Assembly (NCBI GenBank): GCA_018242685.1
Contig: JAFEBM010000010.1
Span: 62,001-126,000 of the forward strand
DNA: 64,000 bases
Reading direction: 5' to 3'
Source of the DNA: Nitrospira sp.
Lineage (GTDB): Bacteria > Nitrospirota > Nitrospiria > Nitrospirales > Nitrospiraceae
The notes beneath the pieces are model-generated. The model saw only the letters and a list, made by a program, of their open reading frames with translations. It ran no database searches and had not been told where the DNA came from. The position numbers were made by a program, and so were the translations under genes. Shown in pieces: positions 18,127 through 27,300 of the stretch; positions within the stretch are counted from its first letter, which is position 1, and the number at the start of each line of letters is the position of its first letter.

Positions 18127-20862
18127 TTACAGAGCTACCTTCCGCAACCGGAGCGCGTTCGCAATCACCGACACGGAACTGAACGTCATCGCAGCGCTGG
18201 CGATCATGGGGCTCAAGAGAACCCCGACGAACGGATAGAGGATGCCGGCTGCGACAGGCACACCCAGTGCATTGTAAATGAAGGCAAAGAACAGATTCTG
18301 CCGAATATTTTGCATCGTCGCACGGCTCAACCGGCGCGCTCGCGCAATAGCTCGGAGATCGCCCTTGACCAACGTGACGCCGGCGCTTTCCATCGCCACA
18401 TCGGTTCCTGTTCCCATCGCAATCCCCACGTGCGCCTGTGCCAAAGCCGGTGCGTCGTTGATTCCGTCTCCCGCCATGGCCACCACGTGCCCTTCGGCCT
18501 GAAGCCGCTTGATGACCGCCGCCTTTTGCTCGGGCAAGACCTCAGCCTGGACTTCATCGATCTGGAGCCGGCGGGCCACAGACTCAGCCGTCGTCCGGTT
18601 ATCGCCGGTCAGCATCACGAGCCGTAGTCCTTCACGATGCAACAAGTCGATGGCCTCCGGAGTGGTGGACTTGACCGGATCAGCCACGCCCAACAACCCT
18701 GCTGGCTTGCCGTCGATCGCCGCGAACATGACGGTTTGGCCCTCCTGCCTCAGAGGCTCGGCCTGGGCCACCAGCGGTTTCGTCTCGATACCCAACTCGT
18801 TAAGAAGCAACACAGTACCGACGGCCACTGAACGACCTTCGATCATGCCGGTGACGCCCTTCCCCGTGAGAGAACGAAAGTCCTCTACCTTCGATGAAGG
18901 AATTCCCTTGTTCCTGGCGCCGGATATGATGGCCGACGCCAACGGATGCTCGCTGGACTGCTCCAGTCCGGCTGCGAGCTGTAATAGCTCGGTCTCCGTG
19001 ACATGCGGCAGCGGCGCCACCGTCATCAGACGAGGCTTGCCTTCCGTTAATGTCCCTGTCTTATCGACCACCAGAACATCGACCTTGGCCAAGGTCTCCA
19101 GCGCCTCCGCATTACGGATCAACACTCCCGCTGTCGCCCCTCGGCCGGTCCCGACCATGATCGACATCGGCGTCGCAAGCCCTAGCGCGCAGGGGCAGGC
19201 GATGATCAATACGGCAACGGCGTTGAGCAAGGCGTAGGCCATACGCGGCTCGGGTCCGTACAGCGCCCAGATCACAAAAGTAACGGCGGCGACCAGAATC
19301 ACAATCGGCACGAAATAGGCCGCAACAACATCAGCCAACCGCTGAATCGGCGCACGGGTGCGTTGTGCCTCACTCACCATGCGCACGATTTGCGCCAGGA
19401 GCGTCTCACGACCGATCCGCTCTGCCCGCATCACGAAACTGCCTGTCCCATTGACCGTTGCTCCCACCACTTTGTGACCTGGCTGCTTCTCCACGGGAAT
19501 CGACTCGCCGGTGACCATCGATTCGTCGACAGCGCTCGCGCCCTCCAGGATCACGCCATCCACAGGAATCTTTTCGCCAGGTCTGACACGCAATTGGGCG
19601 CCGACTTGCACCTGTTCCAACGGGATATCTTCTTCGCGAGCATCACCGCGAATGATACGGGCCGTTTTTGGCGCGAGTCCCAACAGAGCCTTGAGGGCAC
19701 TGCTGGTTCGGCTACGGGCCCGCAGCTCCAGCACCTGTCCTAATAAGACCAGCGCAATAATGGCCACCGCCGGTTCGAAGTAGACGGCAAGCTCGCCCCC
19801 GTGGATACGGAACGAGTCGGGGAACATTCCGGGAACGAGCGTAGCGGCGACACTGTAGAGATAGGCCGCGCCGGTGCCGAGGCCGATGAGGGTAAACATG
19901 TTGAGATGACGATTGGCGACCGAAGCCCAGGCCCGCTCGAACAGCGGCCAGCCGGTCCAGAGTACCACCGGCGTCGCGAGCACAAACTGGAACCAAATCA
20001 ATACTCTTCCTGAAAAGAGCTGTTGTAAAGGCTGTCCCGGCATCATCTCTGAAATCATCAGCGCCAGGCTAGGTGAACCGAGGACCACGCTCTGCCAGAA
20101 CCGCCTGGTCATATCCACCAGTTCGGGATTCACTTCCTCCGCCGTCACCGTGCGGGGTTCTAACGCCATCCCGCAAATCGGACAATTTCCAGGCTCGGCT
20201 TGTACGATCTCCGGATGCATAGGGCAGGTATATTCCGTGCGCGTACTCACAGCCGTTACATCAGCCGGCTCCAATGCCATACCACACACATGGCACGCTC
20301 CCGGTTTGGTCTCGAGCACCTCGGGGTCCATCGGGCAGACATACTTCGTGGTCCCGCTTGCCGGTACGGACATCGGTTTCGGAGTTCGTTGTTTCAGCGG
20401 GGTAAGATAATATTCGGGGTCGGCTCGGAACTTCTCGAGACACCTGGCGGCACAGAAATAGTATTTCTTGCCGCGGTACTCGTACGAACCGGCCGCCGTG
20501 GCAGGCTGTACCGTCATCCCGCACACAGGGTCGATCTCACCCTGTCTGACCGGCTGCATCATCGGCAGCGGTTTCAGCGGAGCGGGCATCGTGATCAGAT
20601 TCAGCGGCTTCTTGCTCAGCGCATGGTCGGGGTTAGCGCGAAATCGTTCCAGACAGGACGTCCCACAGAAATAGTACGTCGTACCCTTGTGGTCGTATTG
20701 GCCCGCCGCCTTGGCAGGATCGACCGTCATGCCGCAGATAGGGTCGATCTCGGGCTTATCATGAACGTGCGAATGACCATGGGCCTGTTGAATATTCTCG
20801 TTCATGCGGTCATGTCCTGTATGTGGTCTCCCACAACATCCGCTCGATGATTCGTTGATCAT
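18127..20862 (-). CDS. copA: Copper-translocating P1B-type ATPase with two YHS and two heavy-metal-binding domains
   Basis: A 911-residue pump with all P-type motifs: TGES (actuator), [10 protein letters not shown] (metal site in TM6), [11 protein letters not shown] (phosphorylated Asp), SEHPLASAI (HP motif) and [10 protein letters not shown]. There is no CxxC ferredoxin-like domain at the N-terminus. Instead there is a His-rich segment (HGHSHVHD), two YHS domains (DPICGMTV...[12 protein letters not shown] and DPVCGMTV...[12 protein letters not shown]) and two heavy-metal-binding motifs (CPMDPEV...[10 protein letters not shown] and CPMHPEI...[10 protein letters not shown]). The start is set at 20862 by an AAAGGAG site. 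Cytosolic Cu(I)/Ag(I) would be exported to the periplasm, where the cus proteins can take over. Confidence 0.93.
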   Translation of the reverse strand: MINESSSGCCGRPHTGHDRMNENIQQAHGHSHVHDKPEIDPICGMTVDPAKAAGQYDHKGTTYYFCGTSCLERFRANPDHALSKKPLNLITMPAPLKPLPMMQPVRQGEIDPVCGMTVQPATAAGSYEYRGKKYYFCAARCLEKFRADPEYYLTPLKQRTPKPMSVPASGTTKYVCPMDPEVLETKPGACHVCGMALEPADVTAVSTRTEYTCPMHPEIVQAEPGNCPICGMALEPRTVTAEEVNPELVDMTRRFWQSVVLGSPSLALMISEMMPGQPLQQLFSGRVLIWFQFVLATPVVLWTGWPLFERAWASVANRHLNMFTLIGLGTGAAYLYSVAATLVPGMFPDSFRIHGGELAVYFEPAVAIIALVLLGQVLELRARSRTSSALKALLGLAPKTARIIRGDAREEDIPLEQVQVGAQLRVRPGEKIPVDGVILEGASAVDESMVTGESIPVEKQPGHKVVGATVNGTGSFVMRAERIGRETLLAQIVRMVSEAQRTRAPIQRLADVVAAYFVPIVILVAAVTFVIWALYGPEPRMAYALLNAVAVLIIACPCALGLATPMSIMVGTGRGATAGVLIRNAEALETLAKVDVLVVDKTGTLTEGKPRLMTVAPLPHVTETELLQLAAGLEQSSEHPLASAIISGARNKGIPSSKVEDFRSLTGKGVTGMIEGRSVAVGTVLLLNELGIETKPLVAQAEPLRQEGQTVMFAAIDGKPAGLLGVADPVKSTTPEAIDLLHREGLRLVMLTGDNRTTAESVARRLQIDEVQAEVLPEQKAAVIKRLQAEGHVVAMAGDGINDAPALAQAHVGIAMGTGTDVAMESAGVTLVKGDLRAIARARRLSRATMQNIRQNLFFAFIYNALGVPVAAGILYPFVGVLLSPMIASAAMTFSSVSVIANALRLRKVAL

Positions 20863-20942
20863 GTGTGAGGCTCCTTTCATTCTATCCGGTACGGGTATGT
20901 CTTGTCGCGTTCGGAATTACAGACGGAACAGGTCGTCAAATA

Positions 20943-21776
20943 TTACAGAGGACCCAACTGCTTCTCGCCTATGGCATAGATGACGTTCGTTTCGATTCGA
21001 ACTACTCCGCCGGCAGAAAGTCTGTCGAGCAGCTCTTGCTTCACCTCTCGAGCCGGCTCGGCGCCCATCTGATCGATCGTCCAGCGCAACCCGCTCCCCA
21101 ACGCGATCGTCCAGAAATCCTCAGGGGTGCGCAGGGCCTGGTAACCGTCCTCAGCCTCGACCGCGACATTCTGGGCTCCCCCATCGCGGAGCAGTCTGCA
21201 AACCGCGTCGGTCGTCGTGATGCGGTCCCAGGGATTAAAGGCGGCATGCAGATCCGGGCGCCTCCGGCGCACAATCTCCAACCAAAGTTCGTACGCCGGG
21301 GACCAAAATCGCGCGCCCCATGTGGTGATCGCCAGCTGCCCGCCGGGCCGTACCATGCGCCATAGCTCCGCGACCTGGGCTTCCATGTCCTGGACAAAGA
21401 AGATCCCAAACACACAGACGACTGAGTCAAAATGACGATCGGGAAACCCTAAACCTGTCATGTCCCCGCGGCGGAACTCCAGTGACTGGAGCCCGGCGGT
21501 CTGAGCTTTGGCCTGTCCGAGTTTAAGCAACTCGCCTGCGAGATCGATCGCGATCACCTTGCCCTCTGGACCGACAACTTGCGCAGCAGGCAAGGCGGAA
21601 GCGCCGGCGCCACAGCACACATCGAGAACCTGTGCTCCGCGGCGCAGCCCCATTCGCTCGATGGTTCGTGGACCATACCGCTCCCAGAACGCCAAGGGCT
21701 CTGCGTCAAAGGATTCTGCGGCGGCATTGTAAGCCTTCTCGGCCTTGAGCTTGACGGATGCTAATGAGTCACTCAT
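20943..21776 (-). CDS. Class I SAM-dependent methyltransferase
   Basis: A 277-residue cytosolic protein with the Rossmann SAM motif VLDVCCGAGASALPAA, an acidic second motif (VIAIDLAGELL), a GDMTGLGFPDRHFD segment and RPGGQLAITTWG as in UbiE/Methyltransf_11 proteins. The substrate is unknown. It lies between the Cu-ATPase gene and the ECF sigma gene on the same strand, with gaps of about 80-145 bp, so it may be transcribed separately. It is not ArsM: the conserved Cys set of arsenite methyltransferases is absent. Confidence 0.8.
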   Translation of the reverse strand: MSDSLASVKLKAEKAYNAAAESFDAEPLAFWERYGPRTIERMGLRRGAQVLDVCCGAGASALPAAQVVGPEGKVIAIDLAGELLKLGQAKAQTAGLQSLEFRRGDMTGLGFPDRHFDSVVCVFGIFFVQDMEAQVAELWRMVRPGGQLAITTWGARFWSPAYELWLEIVRRRRPDLHAAFNPWDRITTTDAVCRLLRDGGAQNVAVEAEDGYQALRTPEDFWTIALGSGLRWTIDQMGAEPAREVKQELLDRLSAGGVVRIETNVIYAIGEKQLGPL

Positions 21777-21920
21777 AAGACCTCCTGCATAGGATATTTA
21801 GGTAATTCAAACGCTATTTGACCTTCACCCCCTAAAGACGGACGGGGGCGCTCGATATTACACAGCACCGGTCGGCACGATGAAAACGTTCAGAAAAGAG
21901 GCAGAGACAGGAGAGGACAG

Positions 21921-22478
21921 CTAGCCACAGGTACAGTTCAAGCAACCATGCTTGCTGCAAATGCCGCAAGCTTTTTCCAGAGAAACCCGCAAAGACTGAC
22001 GGGCTCTGTGCAAACGAACCGTGAGATTGTTCCGCGAGATCTTCAACTCTTTCGCAACCTGTACCGGTGATTCCCCATCAAGATCAATACGTTTGATGAG
22101 TTCCGCATAGTTCCCATGGAGGTTTGGAAGGAGACCGTGAAGGCAGGTGCAGGCGGTAGCCTGTAATTCGTCAAGTGGAGGTTCCTGATGATTGCCGGAG
22201 ATGGTCAATTCCCGCAGTACGGCCTCATTCCGACGAGCCTCGGCCCCATGAGAACGATAATAATCGGCCACCGTATGGCGGAGGATTCGATAAAACCAGG
22301 CGAGCGCACTGTGCTCATTATTCAACGAATGGGAGCGCTCGACCGCTCTTGCAAGACTTTGTTGCAGGATATCGTCCACGACAACGTCATCGCCGACTCG
22401 ACGGCGAATAAACTGCCTGAAGGCGGACTCGTTCTCCAAAAGTCGTTGCATGACCCCATTCGTGCTTCGCTCCTGCAT
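21921..22478 (-). CDS. ECF sigma factor with a Cys-rich C-terminal tail
   Basis: About 185 residues: sigma region 2 (FRQFIRRRVGDDVVVDDILQQSLARAVER, then ALAWFYRILRHTVADYYR) and region 4 (SPVQVAKELKISRNNLTVRLHRARQSL). After region 4 comes a short tail, CGICSKHGCLNCTCG, with five Cys and one His in 15 residues. Cys-rich tails of this type on ECF factors (CorE-like) sense metals directly, without an anti-sigma factor, and none is encoded next to it here. The ATG at 22478 follows GAGGAG by 5 bases. It lies 16 bp downstream of the DsbA-like gene, so the two probably share a transcript. Target promoters are unknown. Confidence 0.85.
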   Translation of the reverse strand: MQERSTNGVMQRLLENESAFRQFIRRRVGDDVVVDDILQQSLARAVERSHSLNNEHSALAWFYRILRHTVADYYRSHGAEARRNEAVLRELTISGNHQEPPLDELQATACTCLHGLLPNLHGNYAELIKRIDLDGESPVQVAKELKISRNNLTVRLHRARQSLRVSLEKACGICSKHGCLNCTCG

Positions 22479-22494
22479 CCTCACTCCTCACCCA

Positions 22495-23151
22495 TCACTT
22501 CTTCGCGTCGGCATCGAGGATGCTCCGGATGATGGTGACGACGTTCTCCGGCGTCATGTTGGCGCCATCGACCTTGATGTTCCCGTCCAACAAAAGCGAT
22601 GGAGTGGACGACACCTTAATGCGCTCTCCCAAGCGACGCCCATCTTCGAACAGTTTGGCCGGCTTTCCACTCTCCAGCCCGGCCTCGAACGCCGTGACGT
22701 CCAGGCCCGCTTCTTTGATCAACAATGAACGGATGGAACGATCGAACACACCGTCAACCTTGTCCTTGTGAATCGTACGGAACAAGATCGTCCTCATTTG
22801 ATCGCCCTTGCCCATCAGCTTCGCTTGCTCATACATATCGAACACGGTCGGCAGTTTTCCTCGGATGACGGGGAACCCGACCATCGTGATATCCACCTTG
22901 GTCCCGAACTCTTTCAGAAGGAGTGGTACCCCGGTTTCCTCAAACTGATGGCAATGGGGACAGTAGAAGTCCGCGAACTCGATGACTTTCACCTTCCCCG
23001 GCTGATGAGTTGACGGCTCATCTTTGAGTATTTCGAACTTTCCCTTCAGCTCCGGCTTGGCCGCCTGCGTATTCACCGGCGCGTTGAGCAGCCCGATCGT
23101 TCCCATCACCACAAGAGCCACTTTCCACATCGACGTCATTGGACCATTCAT
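22495..23151 (-). CDS. DsbA-family thiol:disulfide oxidoreductase
   Basis: A 218-residue exported thioredoxin-fold protein: signal peptide (WKVALVVMGTIGLLNAPVNTQA), the active site FADFYCPHCHQF (CPHC), an alpha-helical insert, and the cis-Pro loop VSSTPSLLLDG. The start at 23151 is chosen for its AAGGAG site. It may form or shuffle disulfides in periplasmic proteins; several Cys-rich secreted proteins are encoded in this window. It precedes the Cys-tailed ECF sigma gene, a pairing that suggests a redox or metal stress response. Confidence 0.85.
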   Translation of the reverse strand: MNGPMTSMWKVALVVMGTIGLLNAPVNTQAAKPELKGKFEILKDEPSTHQPGKVKVIEFADFYCPHCHQFEETGVPLLLKEFGTKVDITMVGFPVIRGKLPTVFDMYEQAKLMGKGDQMRTILFRTIHKDKVDGVFDRSIRSLLIKEAGLDVTAFEAGLESGKPAKLFEDGRRLGERIKVSSTPSLLLDGNIKVDGANMTPENVVTIIRSILDADAKK

Positions 23152-23185
23152 TTCGTACTCCTTCCACAGGTAAATAGCCGATGCC

Positions 23186-23191
23186 ATTATA
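23186..23191 (-). promoter_or_regulatory. -10 box upstream of the DsbA/ECF operon
   Basis: A perfect TATAAT on the minus strand lies 34 bases upstream of the ATG at 23151. No good sigma70 -35 box is visible at the usual distance, so the promoter may need an activator or an alternative sigma factor. Confidence 0.3.
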
Positions 23192-23232
23192 GCGGATAGA
23201 GAGCGACCTTTCTCCTTTGATATAATGGAGGG

Positions 23233-23769
23233 ATGCCCCTATTCTCCTATGCAGGCCTCGTCTCTACATTCCTCATCCTCACAGGCTGCGCCTTGACCGG
23301 TGATCAGGCCGAGACACTGCCTTCCGGCGCGCCTGCCATCACCTATGAGCAGGTCAAAGCCGCTCCCGAATCGTACAACGGACAACCGGTCACATTCGGC
23401 GGGAAAGTGCTGGGAGCGCGCCGGCTCAAAGAGGGAACCAGAATCGAGATACTCCAATTGCCGTTGACCGGCTCCCTTCGGCCGATAGTGGACCTCGGCA
23501 AGTCTCAAGGCCGGTTCGTGGCTCTACAGAAGGAATTTCTCGACCCTGCGACGGTTCCCCCCGGCACATTTGTGACCGTGACCGGAGAGATGGCCGGTTC
23601 CGTCACCTTGCCGCTCGATGAAACGGAGTACACCTACCCGTTCGTGCGCATCAACAATCTGCGCGTGTGGACCGAGGACGAAGAGGACTCACCTCGCATT
23701 CGTCGACCCATCGGCCCCTATTGGAGTCCTTATTGGTCGCCGTACTGGCACTCTTGGCCCTCCTATTGA
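23233..23769 (+). CDS. slp: Slp-family outer-membrane lipoprotein
   Basis: A 178-residue lipoprotein with lipobox LTGC at residues 16-19. Family features of Slp follow: ITYEQVKAAPESYNGQPVTFGGKVL, TRIEILQLPL, GRFVALQKEFLDPATVPPGTFVTVTGE and YTYPFVRI. Slp proteins are outer-membrane lipoproteins of starvation or envelope stress with no known enzymatic activity. The C-terminus is extended by an aromatic repeat (YWSPYWSPYWHSW). A TATAAT at 23221-23226 and a GGAGGG directly abutting the ATG make the 5' end unusual, possibly leaderless. Confidence 0.85.
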   Translation: MPLFSYAGLVSTFLILTGCALTGDQAETLPSGAPAITYEQVKAAPESYNGQPVTFGGKVLGARRLKEGTRIEILQLPLTGSLRPIVDLGKSQGRFVALQKEFLDPATVPPGTFVTVTGEMAGSVTLPLDETEYTYPFVRINNLRVWTEDEEDSPRIRRPIGPYWSPYWSPYWHSWPSY

Positions 23770-23900
23770 TGAGGACATACCGGCGATCAACGCTTCTCGT
23801 AACTTCTTTTCATCCCCCTCCTTTCCGCATACAGGTTCAAAACGTGGGCGACGAGTCCCTCGGTAAGACGGCCCCAGGAGGTATTAGACTTGGTACGCGA

Positions 23901-23914
23901 GATTGTATACAATC
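23901..23914 (+). promoter_or_regulatory. Palindromic operator, probably for the downstream GntR regulator
   Basis: GATTGTATACAATC is a perfect 14-bp palindrome about 100 bp upstream of the GntR gene. Its core TTGTATACAA is the kind of site bound by FCD-type GntR repressors. I saw no second copy in the window, so control of the whole operon would act from here. TATACA inside it could serve as a -10 box. Confidence 0.5.
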
Positions 23915-24016
23915 CGTAGGGTCGGCGCCGCTGAGGATAAAACTGATTTCTCTGCTCACACATGATATGGGGCGTCCACCTTGAGCTATTTCTGAAGCTC
24001 GGAATCCCGAAAGAAC

Positions 24017-24730
24017 ATGATGATTCGAAATGACCGAGCCGTGAAAGGAAAAGCATCCAACCTTAGCTCATCGATTGTCGCCACACTGAAGGAACAGATC
24101 ATTCATTGGCAGTACCCACCTGAACATCGTCTGACCGAAGCTGAGCTGTGCGAGAAATTCAACGTGAGTCGAAGTCCAGTGCGGGAAGCCCTCCGTGTAC
24201 TGGCGTCCGATGGGTTCGTGAAAAAATTGCCCAATCGGGCCTATGTCGTCAGACAATACAACCTCGGTGAGATCGAGGAGCTCTACGACCTTCGCTTGGC
24301 GTTGGAGCTCTACACCGTCGAACGTTTAGCGACAAAGAATCCTCTCCACCGGGACGATAAGGAGGCCATCGGTAAACTCAAGGACACATGGATCGGGCTG
24401 TTGAATGGACCTGCCAAGAAGGCCGATGAACTCGCCAAACTCGACACCTTGTTTCATGAGACACTCGCCCATGCCTTAGGAAACAAACCGTTATTGCAGC
24501 ACCTCTGCACCATCAATGAGCGATTGATGCTTTTTCGAATGATCGATTTCGACAAGTCGGATCGAGTGGAAAGCACCTGCCGTCAGCATCTCAAAATCCT
24601 GAAGTGTATAACAGTCGGCGATACTTCGGGCGCGCGGGCTGCAATGCAACGAAATATTGAAGAAGGAAAGAACAACGTTCATACGGCGATTAAAGACGCG
24701 CTGGCCAAAGCGTACTCATTGAGAACTTAG
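24017..24730 (+). CDS. GntR-family transcriptional regulator with FCD domain
   Basis: A 237-residue DNA-binding protein. The winged helix is at residues 15-80 (EHRLTEAELCEKFNVSRSPVREALRVLASDGFVKKLPNRAYVV), and the all-helical FCD sensor domain has an ELYDLRLALELYTVERLA helix and two His regions (LFHETLAHAL and CRQHLKIL) expected to hold a metal ion. It heads the importer/hydrolase operon in the same direction and probably represses it until an amide or ureide ligand binds. A perfect palindrome at 23901-23914 is the likely operator. Confidence 0.88.
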   Translation: MMIRNDRAVKGKASNLSSSIVATLKEQIIHWQYPPEHRLTEAELCEKFNVSRSPVREALRVLASDGFVKKLPNRAYVVRQYNLGEIEELYDLRLALELYTVERLATKNPLHRDDKEAIGKLKDTWIGLLNGPAKKADELAKLDTLFHETLAHALGNKPLLQHLCTINERLMLFRMIDFDKSDRVESTCRQHLKILKCITVGDTSGARAAMQRNIEEGKNNVHTAIKDALAKAYSLRT

Positions 24731-24769
24731 GAACGTTTTCTCATCTCACCGGGCGATGGAGTGCCCATC

Positions 24770-25027
24770 ATGCATTTCCAGGCCCTTTCAGTCGGCATCC
24801 AGGTGCCGACCCATCATTTCAACGGAACCGTGCATAGTGTGTTCCGCCAGGCCTGTAATGTGAGACTTGAGTCTCACGCGCTGCTGACCCTTCTACCCTT
24901 CGAGAAAAATAATGTCCCACACGGTATTCGCTTGAATATCTCATCTCAGTCTGCCTTCCGGGATCTCATCCGAGTCGGACAGCCGGTCGCGTGTCGGGGA
25001 GGGATACTCCGCATCAACGGACCATAG
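24770..25027 (+). CDS. Short protein resembling the N-terminus of DUF2877/AllH
   Basis: An 85-residue protein whose core (GTVHSVFRQACNVRLESHALLTLLP, then NVPHGIRL) follows the opening pattern of DUF2877 proteins; the AllH subunit of oxamate carbamoyltransferase belongs there. Full-length members are near 280 residues. Here the gene stops at the equivalent of residue about 85, and only 75 bp remain before the next gene, so the C-terminal part is absent. It may be a functional stand-alone domain or a relic; its in-operon position and GGAG site 9 bases before the ATG argue for expression. The assignment is by pattern memory only. Confidence 0.5.
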   Translation: MHFQALSVGIQVPTHHFNGTVHSVFRQACNVRLESHALLTLLPFEKNNVPHGIRLNISSQSAFRDLIRVGQPVACRGGILRINGP

Positions 25028-25102
25028 GCTGAACCGCATGACCATAAATGAAGCAAAGAAACATTATGAGGACAATACACATTTCATCCCTAGGGAGGAC
25101 AT

Positions 25103-26239
25103 ATGTCCGAATCACGCAAATTGACGAGACGCCAAGTGCTGAAGGGAGCCGCCGCTGCCGGTGCGCTGGGCATATTGGGTAATTTGGAGTGGATCGGCCA
25201 AGTCTGGGGCGCATCGGACAAGGTGAAGATGGGGTTCATCTTTGTGGGTCCACGAGACGACTATGGGTACAATCAGGCACATTTTGAGGGGAAAGCGGCG
25301 GTCGCCAAGCTTGATTGGGTAAAAGCCTTCGACGAAGAAAAGGTCCCGGAAACCATCGAGGTCCAAAAAACCATGGAGAGCATGGTCAAACTGGACGGAG
25401 CGCAGGTGTTGTTTCCCACATCCTTCGGCTATTTCGATCCGCATATTCTCAAGGTCGCACCCCAGCATCCCAACATCCTCTTTTTGCATTGCGGCGGGCT
25501 CTATCAGGACGGCAAGCACCCCAAGAACGTGGGCAGTTATTTCGGCTATATCGACGAATCCCAGTATGTGGCGGGCATTGTCGCCGGAGGGATGAGCAAG
25601 AGCGGGAAACTGGGATTTGTGGCGGCAAAGCCTATTCCACAGGTCTTGCGCAATGTCAACAACTACACCCTCGGCGCCCGCAGCATCAAGCCAAACACGA
25701 CGGTCAATGTGATTTTTACCGGCGACTGGTCCATGCCGGTCCGTGAAGCGGAAGCCACGAACAGCTTGGTCGACCAAGGCATCGATGTCATTACCTGCCA
25801 CGTCGACAGCCCCAAGGTCGTCGTCACGACCGCTGAAAAACGAGGCGTCTATTGCACCGGTTATCACTGCAACCAATCGAAGCTCGCCCCTAAGGGGTAC
25901 CTCACGGGAGCAGAATGGAATTGGGCCAAGGTCTACATGAACTATGCCGACATGATTCGAAAAGGGCAGGCTGTTCCTCATCTTGTGCGCGGCGGGCTGA
26001 AGGAAGGAATCGTCAAGGTATCGGATTATAACCGAGTGGTGACGGAAGCCGTTCGCAAACAAGCCGACACAGCCAAAGACAAATTCATGAGCGGAGGAAT
26101 GGTCGTGTATAAGGGCCCGATCAAGGACAACACCGGTCGCATCGTCATTGCCGCCGGCAAGGAACATGTCCAGACTGATATCTGGCTGGAAAGCATGGAT
26201 TGGCTGGTAGAGGGCGTCATCGGCTCAACCAAGTCATGA
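25103..26239 (+). CDS. BMP-family ABC transporter substrate-binding protein
   Basis: A 378-residue exported receptor with a twin-arginine-type leader (LTRRQVLKGAAAAGALGIL), then a Bmp/PnrA-like fold (KMGFIFVGPRDDYGYNQAHFEG, PTSFGYFDPHILKVAPQHPNILFLHCGG, QYVAGIVAGGMSKSGKLGFVA). BMP receptors usually bind nucleosides or related N-heterocycles. The adjacent amidohydrolases suggest a ureide or biuret-like ligand here; this is inference. The start codon follows a GGGAGGAC site. Its stop overlaps the permease ATG (ATGA). Confidence 0.88.
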   Translation: MSESRKLTRRQVLKGAAAAGALGILGNLEWIGQVWGASDKVKMGFIFVGPRDDYGYNQAHFEGKAAVAKLDWVKAFDEEKVPETIEVQKTMESMVKLDGAQVLFPTSFGYFDPHILKVAPQHPNILFLHCGGLYQDGKHPKNVGSYFGYIDESQYVAGIVAGGMSKSGKLGFVAAKPIPQVLRNVNNYTLGARSIKPNTTVNVIFTGDWSMPVREAEATNSLVDQGIDVITCHVDSPKVVVTTAEKRGVYCTGYHCNQSKLAPKGYLTGAEWNWAKVYMNYADMIRKGQAVPHLVRGGLKEGIVKVSDYNRVVTEAVRKQADTAKDKFMSGGMVVYKGPIKDNTGRIVIAAGKEHVQTDIWLESMDWLVEGVIGSTKS

Positions 26240-27300
26240 GCATAGCTGTGCCACAAACCATGAACAAAGCGCTGGAGCCGTTCCTTATCATCGTCGGATC
26301 GCTGATGGTCTCGATGGTGTTGTTCGGAGTCTTTGTGGCTTTGGCCGGAGCCGATCCCTTCGAGGTCTATCAGACGATGTATCGTGCCGCCTTCGGCACC
26401 ACATTTTCCTGGCAGAATACGCTGATCCGCGCTGCGCCGCTGATGTTAACCGCGCTCTGCACCGCCCTGCCGGGACATCTCGGCCTGATCATCATCGGTG
26501 GAGAAGGGGCCGTCGTGATGGGCGGCCTTTTCGCAGCCATTGCGGCTCTCGCCATCCAAACGGCTCCTCCCATGGTCGTTCTGGTCACCATGGCGCTTGT
26601 CGGTATGGCGGCAGGCGGTCTGTGGCTCACCATAGGGGGCGCGCTTCGGCACTATCGCGCCGTCAATGAAACCATCAGCAGTTTGTTACTGAACTATATC
26701 GCGATCGCGCTGTTGAACCACCTCGTCACCAGCACCTTTCGCGATCCGGAAAGTCTCAACCATCCCTCGACGCATCATATCGGAGAGGCCAATATGATCG
26801 GCGCCATTCCTGGAACAGACCTCCATTGGGGATTGGTCTTCGGCATCGTGGCTTGTGTCATCGCATGGTTTCTTATGCATCACACGGTGTTCGGCTTTGC
26901 ATCCCAGATCGCCGGGGGCAACGTCCGCGCGGCTCAAATCGCAGGCTTGCCGGTCGGGCGGCTGATCTTGATCATCTGTTTGGTGGCAGGAGCAGCAGGG
27001 GGGCTGGCTGGTATGGTGGAGGTGGCGGCCATCCATGGCCGGGCCAATGACACTCTCAATGCCAATTATGGCTATGCCGGCATTCTCGTGGCCTTTGTGG
27101 CCCGCAATAATCCTCTGGCCATCATTCCTGTTGCCGTCTTGTTGGGAGGCATCCGCGCGAGCAGCGGACTGTTGCAGCGATCTCATGAGTTGCCCGACGC
27201 TACAGTACTGGTCATGCAAGGGATCATTTTCTTGGTCATCTTATTCAGCGAGACTCTCTACGGGCGTTTTTCAAGACTCCAGAAACAGGAGGTGTCGTAA
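26236..27300 (+). CDS. ABC transporter permease (BMP-type importer, subunit 1)
   Basis: A 354-residue integral membrane protein with 8-10 hydrophobic segments and the permease signature around AAPLMLTALCTALPGHLGLIIIGGEGAVVMGG. It belongs to the BPD_transp_2 family with its typical VAFVARNNPLAIIPVAVLLGGI loop. ATG 26236 is preferred over an upstream ATG at 26200 because it overlaps the receptor stop as ATGA. It ends in a TAATG overlap with the second permease. Confidence 0.88.
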   Translation: MSIAVPQTMNKALEPFLIIVGSLMVSMVLFGVFVALAGADPFEVYQTMYRAAFGTTFSWQNTLIRAAPLMLTALCTALPGHLGLIIIGGEGAVVMGGLFAAIAALAIQTAPPMVVLVTMALVGMAAGGLWLTIGGALRHYRAVNETISSLLLNYIAIALLNHLVTSTFRDPESLNHPSTHHIGEANMIGAIPGTDLHWGLVFGIVACVIAWFLMHHTVFGFASQIAGGNVRAAQIAGLPVGRLILIICLVAGAAGGLAGMVEVAAIHGRANDTLNANYGYAGILVAFVARNNPLAIIPVAVLLGGIRASSGLLQRSHELPDATVLVMQGIIFLVILFSETLYGRFSRLQKQEVS

